Shown: piece after piece, positions 16,405-25,752 of the stretch
Numbering within the stretch: position 1 is the first letter of the stretch
Layout of the letters: the number at the start of each line of letters is the position of its first letter
Assembly: GCF_900142385.1 (NCBI RefSeq)
Contig: NZ_FRAQ01000001.1
Span: forward strand, 2,232,001 to 2,296,000
From: Marinobacter antarcticus
GTDB taxonomy: Bacteria; Pseudomonadota; Gammaproteobacteria; Pseudomonadales; Oleiphilaceae
Reading direction: 5' to 3'
DNA length: 64,000 nt
Notes under the pieces: model-generated
Databases searched by the model: none
What the model saw: the letters and a program-made list of their open reading frames with translations, nothing else
What the model was told of the DNA's origin: nothing
Program-made: the position numbers and the translations under genes

Positions 16405-18746
16405 CGTTTGTACTGCTGTTAACACTGCTTTGCCTTGCGGTTCCCGTGTACGTTTACTTCGGATACCCGGCATTACTGTGGCTGCTCACCCGGGGCCTGC
16501 CAGACATCACCCACCGTCGCGGCGAACAGAAGCCTTCGGTTGCTCTGGTTATCTCCTGCTACAACGAAGAGGGAGTCATCCGGGAAAAACTACAGAACGC
16601 CCTGGAACTGGATTACCCGCAAGGGCTACTTCAGATCATCGTGGTATCAGACGGCTCGGACGATGGCACAGACGAGGCGGTAAAAGAGTTTGAGGATGAA
16701 CGTATAGTGCTCATCCGCCAGGAAGGCCGGCTGGGTAAAACCATGGGCATCAACCTGGCCATGGAGCAGATCAAGGCCGACATCACCGTATTCAGCGACG
16801 CCAACGCCCTGTACGCCACCGATGCGATCAGCAAACTGGTGCGTAACTTCGCAGATCTGGATGTGGGTTACGTGGTGGGTGCCGCCCTCTATACCGATGG
16901 CAATGAGGGCGCCAGCGCGCAAAATGAAAACCTCTACTGGCGCTACGAGCTGGCCATCAAAGCCATGGAATCCCGCCTGCATTCCGTCGTAGGCGGAGAC
17001 GGCGCTATTTATGGCATTCGCACCAAACTCTGGGAGCCATTGCAGCAGCAGGACATCAACGATTTTGTGAACCCCCTGCAGATTATCGCCAAAGGTTACC
17101 GAGGGGTGTTCGATGCCGACGCCCGCTGTTTTGAAGAAACCGCCGGCGATTTCGACCGGGAAGTGGCCCGAAAGGAGCGGATTGTAAATCGCAGCATCCG
17201 CGGCCTGATGCGGGTAGGGCGGGTAATGAACCCGGTGAAAACCGGGGTGTTCGCCTTTGAAGTTATCTCTCACAAACTGCTGCGCTGGTTAATTCCACTT
17301 TTCCTGCTCGTCGGCGTTGTCGGTAGCGTTATTCTGGCTTTTGCGGGCTTTGGCCTGTTCAAGCTTGTTACTGCAGGTACAGTATTGATATTAGTGCTCA
17401 CGCTTGCAGGGCATCTGTCCGTTAACCGCAACAAGCTACCCGCCTGGATTGCCACGCCTTACTATTTTGTGATGGTTAATGGCTATGCTGTTCGCGGTAT
17501 TGTGAAAGCGCTTCAGGGCAGAACCCAGGTAACGTGGAACAGTGCCAGAAACACAGAAACAGGGGACGTTCAGAGTGACATGCAAGTGAGTAAGCTACGA
17601 GTACTTCAATTCATTACTCCAGCCGGCTTCTACGGAGCAGAGCGTTGGGTTCTGGCGCTCGCCAACAACATTAACCGTGATGATGTTATCTGCGACCTGG
17701 CGGTGACCCGCGAATCTCCTGACCAAGACCTGTCTGTGGCTGAATATTATCCCAGTAATGATGGCCAGCAAGTCCATTATCTTGATATGAAGGGGCGTTT
17801 TGATTTCCGAGTGGTCGCGAGATTGTGTGAAGTGATTCGTAACCGCCAGATTGACGTTATTCATACCCACGGATACAAATCCGACATCCTGGGGCTACTC
17901 GCTGCCAAGCGAGCGGGTATTGCCTGTGTGAGCACACCTCACGGTTTTGCTGGTAATGTTGGCTTTAAACTTGCGACCTTTATCCGCATCGGCACCCACA
18001 TGCTTCGCTACTTCGACCAGGTAGTTCCTCTTTCCGAGGAGCTGATGGACGATATGAAGCGATTCAAAGTGCCCGAAACCAAAACCTCGTTTATCCGGAA
18101 CGGGGTTGATCTCAAGGAAATTGATGCAGCCCTAGCCAGCCTTCCTCAAGACAAAAACACTGATAATGATTCAAGAATCATCGGTTTTATCGGCCAGTTG
18201 ATCCCGAGAAAGGGCATACCTGATCTTATCGACGTATATGACCAGCTCTATCAACGGGAGCCAGACCTTCGGTTGCAGCTACTCGGTGATGGCAGCCAAA
18301 GACAAGAACTGGAACGTCAGGCTGCAGAACTGAGCAGCGGTAATGCTGTTCAGTTTTTGGGGTTTCGCAGCGACCGGCTGGAATTGCTCTCAAAGTTCAA
18401 CCTGTTTGTTATGACTTCCTCACTGGAAGGCATACCCCGGTGCATGATGGAGGCCATGGCAGTGGGTGTTCCGGTGGTCGCCTATGACATCCCCGGTGTA
18501 GATCAGCTTGTGGAACATGGCGAAACCGGGCTGCTTGCACCGTTCGGTGACAAGGCCGTGCTGGCGGCGTGTTGCGAGCAAGTTCTCGGTGATCCCGAGT
18601 TGGCGGCTGCCCTCAGCCACAATGCCCGGGAAATGGTCAATGAACGTTACTCAGCTGCCCGCATGGCAAATGAGTATGAAGTTCTGTTCCGGAAGCTGAC
18701 GGGCAAAGTCAAAGACATACCCTCGCCTCAAAGGGGCGTCAGCTAA
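16401..18746 (+). CDS. Two-domain glycosyltransferase: membrane GT2 fused to GT4
   Basis: This 781-residue fusion has an N-terminal membrane segment (residues 1-25), then a GT2 domain with VALVISCYNEEG, SDGSDDGT and a DAN site at the DxD position (VFSDANAL). Next come DFDREVARKERIVNRSIRGL, equivalent to the QxxRW region, and two to four hydrophobic segments (~290-370). From about residue 394 (MQVSKLRVLQF) a complete GT4 domain starts, with GFYGAERWVLALANN, a hinge, GFIGQLIPRKGIPDL and the SSLEGIPRCMMEAMAVGVPVV nucleotide-binding motif. Two successive sugars are probably added by one polypeptide. An internal ATG at the junction (17580) would suit a former separate gene. It is coupled on both sides by overlaps. 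Confidence 0.88.
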   Translation: MTFVLLLTLLCLAVPVYVYFGYPALLWLLTRGLPDITHRRGEQKPSVALVISCYNEEGVIREKLQNALELDYPQGLLQIIVVSDGSDDGTDEAVKEFEDERIVLIRQEGRLGKTMGINLAMEQIKADITVFSDANALYATDAISKLVRNFADLDVGYVVGAALYTDGNEGASAQNENLYWRYELAIKAMESRLHSVVGGDGAIYGIRTKLWEPLQQQDINDFVNPLQIIAKGYRGVFDADARCFEETAGDFDREVARKERIVNRSIRGLMRVGRVMNPVKTGVFAFEVISHKLLRWLIPLFLLVGVVGSVILAFAGFGLFKLVTAGTVLILVLTLAGHLSVNRNKLPAWIATPYYFVMVNGYAVRGIVKALQGRTQVTWNSARNTETGDVQSDMQVSKLRVLQFITPAGFYGAERWVLALANNINRDDVICDLAVTRESPDQDLSVAEYYPSNDGQQVHYLDMKGRFDFRVVARLCEVIRNRQIDVIHTHGYKSDILGLLAAKRAGIACVSTPHGFAGNVGFKLATFIRIGTHMLRYFDQVVPLSEELMDDMKRFKVPETKTSFIRNGVDLKEIDAALASLPQDKNTDNDSRIIGFIGQLIPRKGIPDLIDVYDQLYQREPDLRLQLLGDGSQRQELERQAAELSSGNAVQFLGFRSDRLELLSKFNLFVMTSSLEGIPRCMMEAMAVGVPVVAYDIPGVDQLVEHGETGLLAPFGDKAVLAACCEQVLGDPELAAALSHNAREMVNERYSAARMANEYEVLFRKLTGKVKDIPSPQRGVS

Positions 18747-20641
18747 TGTGTGGACTGGCCGGCTTCCTGCGCACTGCCTCAACGCCTGATCGGGATGCCC
18801 ATCAGCGCTGGCTTGAGAACATGGGGCAGGCAATCATTCATCGCGGGCCGGATGCTGGCTCAACGTGGCTGGACGAAGCAGTTGGGCTTGTACATCGCAG
18901 ATTGAGCATTCTTGATCTCAGTAATGCGGGAACCCAGCCCATGGTATCTGCCTCCGAACGCTATGTGATTGCCTACAACGGTGAGATCTACAACTTTCAG
19001 GAACTGCGTGACGACCTTATCAGCCAGGGCCTCAGTTTCCGCACACGAACCGATACAGAGGTTCTGCTCGCACTCTACGAAATCCATGGCCCTGAATGCC
19101 TCCAACGGCTCAATGGCATGTTTGCTCTGGCCATCTGGGATCGCACTGCCCGCAAACTGTTTTTGGCAAGGGATCGTCTTGGTAAAAAGCCCTTGTACTT
19201 TTACGAAGCCAACGGCCAGTTTGCGTTTGCCTCTGAGCTAAAGGCGTTAACACCGGCGCCCTTCGTTAAAACCGAGTTGCGCCACGACGCAGTCAAAGAC
19301 TTTTTCTTCTACCAGTATGTCCCGGATCCGAAAACCATCTACAAAAACGTCCACAAACTGGCCCCCGGCCATTGGCTAATGACAGATGGAACCCACACAT
19401 ACCAGGAGCAGTATTGGGATGTGTCTTTCGGCTCTCCTTCAAGTGCCAGCCTGGATGAACTGGAGGATGGCCTCTACAACCTGATTGACGATGCGGTTCG
19501 CCTGCGTATGGTCAGCGATGTACCTCTTGGGGCATTCCTGAGCGGCGGAATTGATTCCAGTGCGGTTGTCGGGTTAATGGCGGGCCACACCCGCAAGCCG
19601 GTGACAACCTGCGCTATAGGATTTGATTCAAAACGGTTTGATGAAGTGCACTGGGCCAAAAAAGTGGCCGAGCAATTCAACACAGATCATCACGAGTTCA
19701 CCGTAAAAAACAATGTGGCGGACAGCCTTGGCAGCATTGCGCGCTTCTTTGATGAACCCTTTGCGGATCCTTCCTTCGTTCCCACGTATTTCGTATCACA
19801 GCTGGCACGCCAGGAAGTCACCGTGGCACTGGCTGGCGACGGTGGTGATGAGAACTTTGCCGGCTATAGCAAATATTACACAGACCAAGTCGAAAACCGA
19901 TTACGGGGTATGTTTCCCCCGGCACTGCGCCATAACCTGTTCCCCGGGCTTGCTCGCCTGGCGGGACTGGTAAATACCGGCCCGACGCGGAAAGCCAAAT
20001 CACTCCTGGGAACTCTGGCTCTGGAGCCGGATGAGGCGTTCTTTATCACGAACAGCTTCTTTCGCAGAGATGTGTGGAACGATCTTGTAAAGGGTGAACT
20101 GAAACGGGAGACCCACGATTACGACCCTGCGGATATTACCCGCGCCCATTACCAGAATGCCGACACGGACGATCACCTTTCCCGCATTCTCTATACGGAC
20201 ATCAAAACCTATCTGCCCGGGGATATTCTGGTAAAGGTAGACCGCATGAGCATGGCGAACTCGCTGGAAACCCGGGCCCCGCTTCTTGATTACCGGGTGG
20301 TGGAATATGCTGCGCAGATACCAGCGGCCCTAAAACTTCACGGCAAAGAAAAGAAGTACGTTCTGAAAAAAGCCTTTGAACGTATGCTGCCGCAAGACAT
20401 TCTGTACCGAAAGAAAATGGGCTTCTCTGTGCCATTGGCACAGTGGCTTCGCCGTGAGCTGAAGCCTACTGTTGAGCAACTTTTGTTGTCTCCAAATAGC
20501 GGTGTCGCGAATTTTTTTGAATCTGCCGGTATTCGTAACCTATGGCAAAAACACCTGGCAGGGGATGACCAGTTCACACAGGAGCTTTGGTCGCTATTGG
20601 TCTTTGAACTCTGGTGGCAGCAGTATCAGGTGAACGCATGA
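18746..20641 (+). CDS. XrtA/PEP-CTERM system amidotransferase (asparagine synthase family)
   Basis: This 631-residue glutamine-dependent amidotransferase (TIGR03108-like) has an N-terminal class II glutaminase domain with nucleophile Cys-2 exposed after Met removal (MCGLAGFLR) and RGPDAGSTW. The AsnB synthetase domain follows, with the PP-loop LSGGIDSSAV, LAGDGGDENFAGY and a C-terminal YVLKKAFE...KMGFSVPLAQWLR. EPS-locus members are thought to amidate a uronic acid or another carboxyl group of the polymer rather than aspartate. The start codon overlaps the previous stop (TAATG), and the end overlaps the next GT start (ATGA). Confidence 0.92.
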   Translation: MCGLAGFLRTASTPDRDAHQRWLENMGQAIIHRGPDAGSTWLDEAVGLVHRRLSILDLSNAGTQPMVSASERYVIAYNGEIYNFQELRDDLISQGLSFRTRTDTEVLLALYEIHGPECLQRLNGMFALAIWDRTARKLFLARDRLGKKPLYFYEANGQFAFASELKALTPAPFVKTELRHDAVKDFFFYQYVPDPKTIYKNVHKLAPGHWLMTDGTHTYQEQYWDVSFGSPSSASLDELEDGLYNLIDDAVRLRMVSDVPLGAFLSGGIDSSAVVGLMAGHTRKPVTTCAIGFDSKRFDEVHWAKKVAEQFNTDHHEFTVKNNVADSLGSIARFFDEPFADPSFVPTYFVSQLARQEVTVALAGDGGDENFAGYSKYYTDQVENRLRGMFPPALRHNLFPGLARLAGLVNTGPTRKAKSLLGTLALEPDEAFFITNSFFRRDVWNDLVKGELKRETHDYDPADITRAHYQNADTDDHLSRILYTDIKTYLPGDILVKVDRMSMANSLETRAPLLDYRVVEYAAQIPAALKLHGKEKKYVLKKAFERMLPQDILYRKKMGFSVPLAQWLRRELKPTVEQLLLSPNSGVANFFESAGIRNLWQKHLAGDDQFTQELWSLLVFELWWQQYQVNA

Positions 20642-21834
20642 CGGTTGAACAGAGCAATGCAATTACAATGCCACCCCAAAAGCCGCTGCGGGTATTGCAT
20701 ATTACCTTCAATATGGGAATTGGTGGCACAGAGCAGGTTATCCGGCAGCTCGTTCAAGGAATGGTCAGTGAAGGCGTTGAGTCTGAAATCCTGTGTATCG
20801 ATGGCCACATTGGGCCTATTGGCGAAACACTGCAGCAGTCTGGTGTCCCCGTTCATAAAGTTGTGCGCAAGCAGGGGTTTGATTGGCCGCTGATTAAGGC
20901 AATCCGAAAGCATCTGAGGGAAGGGCGATTTGATGTTGTGCACTGCCATCAGTACACGCCCTGGATGTATGGCTGGTTAGCGGCACTGCCTACACGTGCC
21001 AAAGTGGTGTTTACCGAGCACGGCCGCTTTTATCCGGACAGGTATCGCTATAAAGCTATGCTTATTAACCCGGTAATGGCGCTGTTCACTCCATCTATTT
21101 TGGCAATTTCCAAAGCGACCAAGGATGCACTCGTAAAGTATGAGTTCATACCGAGAAAGAAGATCCAGGTCATCTACAATGGTATTGCTCCACTGGAGCG
21201 GGATGAGGCAGAAGCGACCAGGATACGAGATAGCTTAGGGATCCCAAAAACTGCCTTTGTTGTTGGTACCGTTTCCAGGCTGGATCCTGTTAAAAACCAA
21301 GCCATGATGCTCAGAGCGTTTAAGCAGTTTTCCGAGAAACAGCCAGATAGCTATTTGTTGATGGTTGGTGATGGCCCAGACAAGGATAAATTGATATCGC
21401 TGGCAAGCGAGTTCGGGATCACTAAGAGAACGATATTCACTGGTTTCATTAACAACCCTGTTCACTACCTTGCCGCTATGGACGTCTTCCTCCTATCTTC
21501 CCACACAGAAGGCACGTCGATGACATTACTGGAAGCGATGAGTCTGGAGATACCTGCGATTGCTACTTGGGTGGGGGGGAACCCTGAAATAATAGAGGAT
21601 GAAGTAACGGGCCTGTTAGTAGAACCAGATGATTCGGAATCTTTCGCATTATCTATTGAGCAACTCTACGAGAATCTCATTCTTAAACAGAGCATGGGCA
21701 AGGCTGCAAGGCTGAGTTTTGATAAGCGGTTTAGCGCAGGAGTGATGGTTTTTCATTACAGTAAAATCTATCGTAACGCTAATCCAACTCTATATTCTTT
21801 TCCCCGCAGTAGGGGTCGAATAAATAATGGGTAA
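20638..21834 (+). CDS. Glycosyltransferase family 4
   Basis: This ~398-residue GT-B enzyme has the GT4 pattern: MGIGGTEQVIRQLV near residue 25, TEHGRFYPDRYR, IYNGIAPLERDE, GTVSRLDPVKNQAMML (start of the C-terminal Rossmann domain) and SSHTEGTSMTLLEAMSLEIPAI (donor binding). It is cytoplasmic or membrane-peripheral. The start at 20638 gives an ATGA overlap with the amidotransferase; an in-frame GTG at 20614 is less likely. Base composition becomes clearly AT-richer near its 3' end, which marks the left edge of the variable segment. Confidence 0.9.
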   Translation: MTVEQSNAITMPPQKPLRVLHITFNMGIGGTEQVIRQLVQGMVSEGVESEILCIDGHIGPIGETLQQSGVPVHKVVRKQGFDWPLIKAIRKHLREGRFDVVHCHQYTPWMYGWLAALPTRAKVVFTEHGRFYPDRYRYKAMLINPVMALFTPSILAISKATKDALVKYEFIPRKKIQVIYNGIAPLERDEAEATRIRDSLGIPKTAFVVGTVSRLDPVKNQAMMLRAFKQFSEKQPDSYLLMVGDGPDKDKLISLASEFGITKRTIFTGFINNPVHYLAAMDVFLLSSHTEGTSMTLLEAMSLEIPAIATWVGGNPEIIEDEVTGLLVEPDDSESFALSIEQLYENLILKQSMGKAARLSFDKRFSAGVMVFHYSKIYRNANPTLYSFPRSRGRINNG

Positions 21835-23140
21835 GTTTGCGCTGCTTTTCCTTTTTTTGTTCTTTGCGGGGATCTTCGGTGCGCTGTTTTTCGCGCCTTT
21901 CTTATCGGTGCTTGTTTACCAGTTGGTCTATTTTATAAATCCAGATAACAGCTGGTGGTCCGCAAGCATACCCGGACTAAAATACTCGTTTATCAGTGCG
22001 ATACTTATGTTGTTTTTGCTGGCAACAAAATACAAGGAGTTGTCGCTTAAAGCTTCCTGGAAAACACACCCTTGTTTTAAATGGATGTTAGTCATATTAC
22101 TAATGTATTTTTTAATGTTCAATTTCGCGGTTTCCTTAGAGCTGCATAAGCGTTTTACTTATGATTTTGCAAAACTAATAATCATAATCTTTGTAGCCTA
22201 TAAGTTAATAAATTCAGAGAAGGCGCTTGATGCTTGTCTATGGGTGTATATATTTGGAGTAACATATATCGGTTATCTTGCATACTCTGCTGGACGTAAT
22301 GCTGACGGAAGGGTCGAAGGAATCGGTATGGTCGATACCGGCGGTGATGGAAATATGACTGCCGCAGCTATGGTGCCGGCTTTGGTTTTACTTATATTCA
22401 TGGCTTGGATGGGCAATAAAAAAGTTAAGTTGCTGGCAGTCTTCTGTGGAATTTTTATAGTAAATGGAGTTGTTTTAATTAATAGTCGAGGTGCCTTTTT
22501 GGGCGCTGTGGTTGGAGGGATGGTTTTTATTTTTTATATGGTATTTTCTAAATATCAGATAAAAGGTCAGAGAATGACGGCAGCATTGATTATCATTATG
22601 GGTGTATTCGGTGTTTTATATTTAGCCGATGAGGCTTTTTGGTCGCGCATGGAAACCATACAAGAAGTGGACGATGGCGCGAAGAGCGGATCTCACCGAA
22701 TTGAGTTCTGGATGGCCACATTTGATGTAATGGCCGATTATCCATTAGGTGTCGGTATTAATGGATTTATTGAGTTAAGCTCTAATTATCTACCAGAGCA
22801 CTATTTCGAAAATCGATCTACTGGAAAAGCAGTGCACTCGAGTTGGTTTCAAGTTTTGAGTGAAATAGGCTGGCCTGGCCCTGTTTTGTTTTTGTTTCTT
22901 TTGAGTTCAACACTTAAGTTATCCCACAAAACAAAGCAGTTTTTGCTGAAAAAAGACCATTACAAAGCCTATTTTAAAGTGATCGCGTTAGAGGGGGCTC
23001 TAATTAGTTTCTTAGTAGCTGCTAGTTTTATTAATCGCGCGAGGTCAGAATTGCTTTTCTGGCTCATTTTGTTTGTTGCGGTTAGTTCGAACATTTACTA
23101 CTTACAAGCTAATAATCAAAAATCAGTTCCGAAGAGATAA
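21827..23140 (+). CDS. O-antigen ligase/polymerase-like membrane protein (exosortase A-associated O-ligase type)
   Basis: This 437-residue protein with about ten hydrophobic segments is of the Wzy/WaaL type, resembling the XrtA-associated O-glycosylation ligase family (TIGR03097) by its N-terminus (VLVYQLVYFINPDNSWW). A central NSRGAFLGAVVGG and GVGINGFIELSSNYLPEH near residue 310 match the Wzy_C region. It either polymerises the repeat unit or attaches glycan to protein; sequence alone cannot decide. It overlaps the upstream GT4 by 8 bases. Its codon usage is much more AT-rich than that of genes upstream, which is common for wzy-like genes. Confidence 0.82.
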   Translation: MGKFALLFLFLFFAGIFGALFFAPFLSVLVYQLVYFINPDNSWWSASIPGLKYSFISAILMLFLLATKYKELSLKASWKTHPCFKWMLVILLMYFLMFNFAVSLELHKRFTYDFAKLIIIIFVAYKLINSEKALDACLWVYIFGVTYIGYLAYSAGRNADGRVEGIGMVDTGGDGNMTAAAMVPALVLLIFMAWMGNKKVKLLAVFCGIFIVNGVVLINSRGAFLGAVVGGMVFIFYMVFSKYQIKGQRMTAALIIIMGVFGVLYLADEAFWSRMETIQEVDDGAKSGSHRIEFWMATFDVMADYPLGVGINGFIELSSNYLPEHYFENRSTGKAVHSSWFQVLSEIGWPGPVLFLFLLSSTLKLSHKTKQFLLKKDHYKAYFKVIALEGALISFLVAASFINRARSELLFWLILFVAVSSNIYYLQANNQKSVPKR

Positions 23141-23254
23141 AAAAGGCAGAGGGCGAAGTAAATTAGCACCCTGGGCAATCTTAGTATCGCTTTGATTATA
23201 GCTTTAATTTTTAAGTCGTATTATTTCAAATTTTAACCAATTGGCATTGGTAAT

Positions 23255-24703
23255 ATGGCAAATGTGAGACTCTCGATTATTTATTCTTCCATTGGACGAT
23301 ACTTGCTAATGGGAATTGGACTCGTTAGCTCAATGGTGATTGCTCGCTTGCTCTCGCCTGAAGAGATAGGTACATTTGCCATCGCCAGCTCAGTTGTGAT
23401 GATTATGGCCGAGTTTAGAGTTTTAGGAGCAAACTCGTATATAATTAGGGAGAAAGCTTTAACGAGTGAGAAAATTCGATCGTCATATGGGCTGACCATA
23501 CTTATCTCTTGGTCTATGGGTTTTTTAATTATTTTTTCGTCGTACCCACTCTCGATATATTTCGACATAAAGGGGCTTTTCTTAGTGTTTTTGCTTTTGT
23601 CTGTCGGGTTCTTTATGGCACCTTACATTAGCATTCCTCATGCGCTACTTAGTAGAGAATTCAAGTTCGGAGTTATGGCAAAGGTTTATATATGTGCCGC
23701 TTTAACTCAATTTATAGTAACTGTAATTCTGATTTATTTGGGTTTCAGTTATTTTTCTTTAGCTTATGGCATGTTAGCGTCAGTAGCGATACGTGCCGTC
23801 ATGTTTTTATATGCTAGTCGTGATATTAAAGTATACGCACCAAGCTTTAAAAATATGCGTCCTATAGCCAAAGTTGGCATATATACGTCACTAGGTAATG
23901 TGTTGCGACGAACACAGCAAACTGCACCTGACATGGTCATCGGTAAAATGGGGTCACCTACAGAAGTGGGGCTTTTTTCAAGAGGTTTGGGCTTTGTAGT
24001 TTTTCTCCAAGATTTGGTGATCTCAGGTATTAATCCAGTTGCTGCCCCGTATTTAGCGGATATAAATAACCGAGGCGAAAGTCTAGTGCAGGCTTATACT
24101 AATGCATCACAGCTGATTACTGGAGTTTTGTGGCCAGTTTTAATCGTTGCTAGTGTTGCCAGCCTCCCGGCTGTTCGTCTCATGTTTGGCGAACAATGGG
24201 ATTTCTCGGCGCCATTAGCATCTGTCGTAGCACTATGGGCTATTTTTCGGTCGGCTCATGTTTTTTTACCCCAGACACTTATCACATTAGGCTTTGAAAG
24301 CGCTATGTTCAGTAAGGAACTTATTGTCTTTCCCGTTTTTTTGACCGCAATAATTGTTGGATACAATAGTTACGGTTTACAGGGCGTCAGTTACGGTTTT
24401 ATTCTTGCAGGAACAATAGATTTCCTCGTTTCCTATGCATACCTTAAACGCTATCTAGGTCTTCCGATTCTTGAACACGTCATGGCGTTAATTCCGAGCG
24501 CATTAACGGCATCGGTATGTTGGTTGGCTATTCAAGGGATTTCATATATTTGGCCCTTTCAGATGACCTCTCCTTTTGTGTCTTTTTTGCAGATTCTCGG
24601 GATCCTGCCCCTAGTGTGGATGTTAGCACTCTACCTTTTTAAACATCCTTTAAGTGATGAACTTATCAAGCTCTTTGGCATATTTAAAGGTAAAATTTCC
24701 TAA
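23255..24703 (+). CDS. Oligosaccharide flippase (Wzx/MOP superfamily)
   Basis: This 482-residue protein with 12-14 hydrophobic segments is of the polysaccharide biosynthesis (MOP) superfamily. Typical features are MVIARLLSPEEIGTFAIASS near residue 25, FRVLGANSYIIRE, a TSLGNVLRRTQQTAPDMVIG stretch (residues ~206-225) and RGLGFVVFLQDL, as seen in WzxC-type proteins. The likely role is flipping the lipid-linked repeat unit to the periplasm. It is preceded by 114 bases of AT-rich DNA without a recognisable promoter or terminator. It is AT-rich and is the last plus-strand gene of the EPS operon, converging on GT genes. Confidence 0.9.
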   Translation: MANVRLSIIYSSIGRYLLMGIGLVSSMVIARLLSPEEIGTFAIASSVVMIMAEFRVLGANSYIIREKALTSEKIRSSYGLTILISWSMGFLIIFSSYPLSIYFDIKGLFLVFLLLSVGFFMAPYISIPHALLSREFKFGVMAKVYICAALTQFIVTVILIYLGFSYFSLAYGMLASVAIRAVMFLYASRDIKVYAPSFKNMRPIAKVGIYTSLGNVLRRTQQTAPDMVIGKMGSPTEVGLFSRGLGFVVFLQDLVISGINPVAAPYLADINNRGESLVQAYTNASQLITGVLWPVLIVASVASLPAVRLMFGEQWDFSAPLASVVALWAIFRSAHVFLPQTLITLGFESAMFSKELIVFPVFLTAIIVGYNSYGLQGVSYGFILAGTIDFLVSYAYLKRYLGLPILEHVMALIPSALTASVCWLAIQGISYIWPFQMTSPFVSFLQILGILPLVWMLALYLFKHPLSDELIKLFGIFKGKIS

Positions 24704-24777
24704 AAGTTTAATAAGAATATCTAAGTTAATAAGTAAATTTAATGAGTACTAGGTTACCTAATTTATTTTAAAATGAT

Positions 24778-25752
24778 CTACTTCAAGTAGAGGCAAGCTC
24801 CGATTAAATTTCTAAACCTCTTTTTATCGAAGGGCGCACGGAGCCAGAATTTTAGGCCGAAATGCGTGGCACGATACCATTGTCGCTGCTCTCTCCCGGA
24901 AAGACTTAGAAGATATAAGTAGCGATCAATGTTATGATTAATTTCCTTTTTATAGGTTGAAAAAAGTGGATCTTCTAGCAGGAGATCATACATTTTAATT
25001 ACGTATGATGTCTTTCTGTTAATCCCACCCGATAAGCCATCATATCTGATTCGATACAGAACGTCTGGTTTTTTGATCAAACCGATTGTTTTTGTAAGCG
25101 CAATGCAACGCAGCCAAAGATGGTGATCTTCAGCCCTTTTTAGCCCCTCAAAAAAACCATTGAGTTCGATAAACAAACTTTTTCTAAGTGTTACAGCTCC
25201 GGTCCAGGCTACAACTCCCTCTAAAAAAACTTCGATTGGATTTGTAATTTCTACTAAACCATCAATATCTGGTTGGCTGAAGTAATGTTTCCAGTGGATG
25301 TTTGCTACTGACTGCGGGATCAATTTGCTATTACTAGTCCAGCGATAGAAATCAGAAGAAAAGAAATTTATACTACTTAACTCTATACATTTACGCCGAT
25401 TCTCGAGGCAATATTCACGAAAAATATCATCACTATCTAAGAAGCATAACCATTCTCCTCTAGCGATATGTGCTCCGTGATTTCTGGCGCCCGATGCACC
25501 TCGAGTTCGTGTATTTTGAGTATAGATAACCCTGTCATCCTGGCCAGCAAAACGTTGGATGATTTTTCTGGAGTTGTCAGTGGAAAAATCATCAACGACA
25601 ACTAATTCAAAATCTTCTTCCGTTTGCTGTAACACTGATTCAATGCTTTCTGAAATATAGCCCTCTGAGTTGAAGCATGGCATGATAACGCTAAAAAAAG
25701 GAGTATCCTTACGCCGATGACTACTGCTTTCTAAGTGGTTTTGACAGTTCAT
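24778..25752 (-). CDS. Glycosyltransferase family 2
   Basis: This 324-residue inverting GT-A enzyme shows FFSVIMPCFNSEGYISESIE at the start of the nucleotide-binding fold, VVVDDFSTDNS, GASGARNHG and CFLDSDDIF as the DxD metal site. An ED-type base (RAEDHHLW) occurs near residue 223. There is no transmembrane segment. ATGA overlap with the next upstream GT2 (25749-25752) indicates co-translation. It is the most distal gene of a minus-strand GT group and ends 75 bases from the convergent flippase gene. Confidence 0.9.
   Translation of the reverse strand: MNCQNHLESSSHRRKDTPFFSVIMPCFNSEGYISESIESVLQQTEEDFELVVVDDFSTDNSRKIIQRFAGQDDRVIYTQNTRTRGASGARNHGAHIARGEWLCFLDSDDIFREYCLENRRKCIELSSINFFSSDFYRWTSNSKLIPQSVANIHWKHYFSQPDIDGLVEITNPIEVFLEGVVAWTGAVTLRKSLFIELNGFFEGLKRAEDHHLWLRCIALTKTIGLIKKPDVLYRIRYDGLSGGINRKTSYVIKMYDLLLEDPLFSTYKKEINHNIDRYLYLLSLSGREQRQWYRATHFGLKFWLRAPFDKKRFRNLIGACLYLK

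Noticed and set aside
21235-21465. 76-codon minus-strand frame within the GT4 gene
   Set aside because: Antisense shadow of the donor-binding domain.
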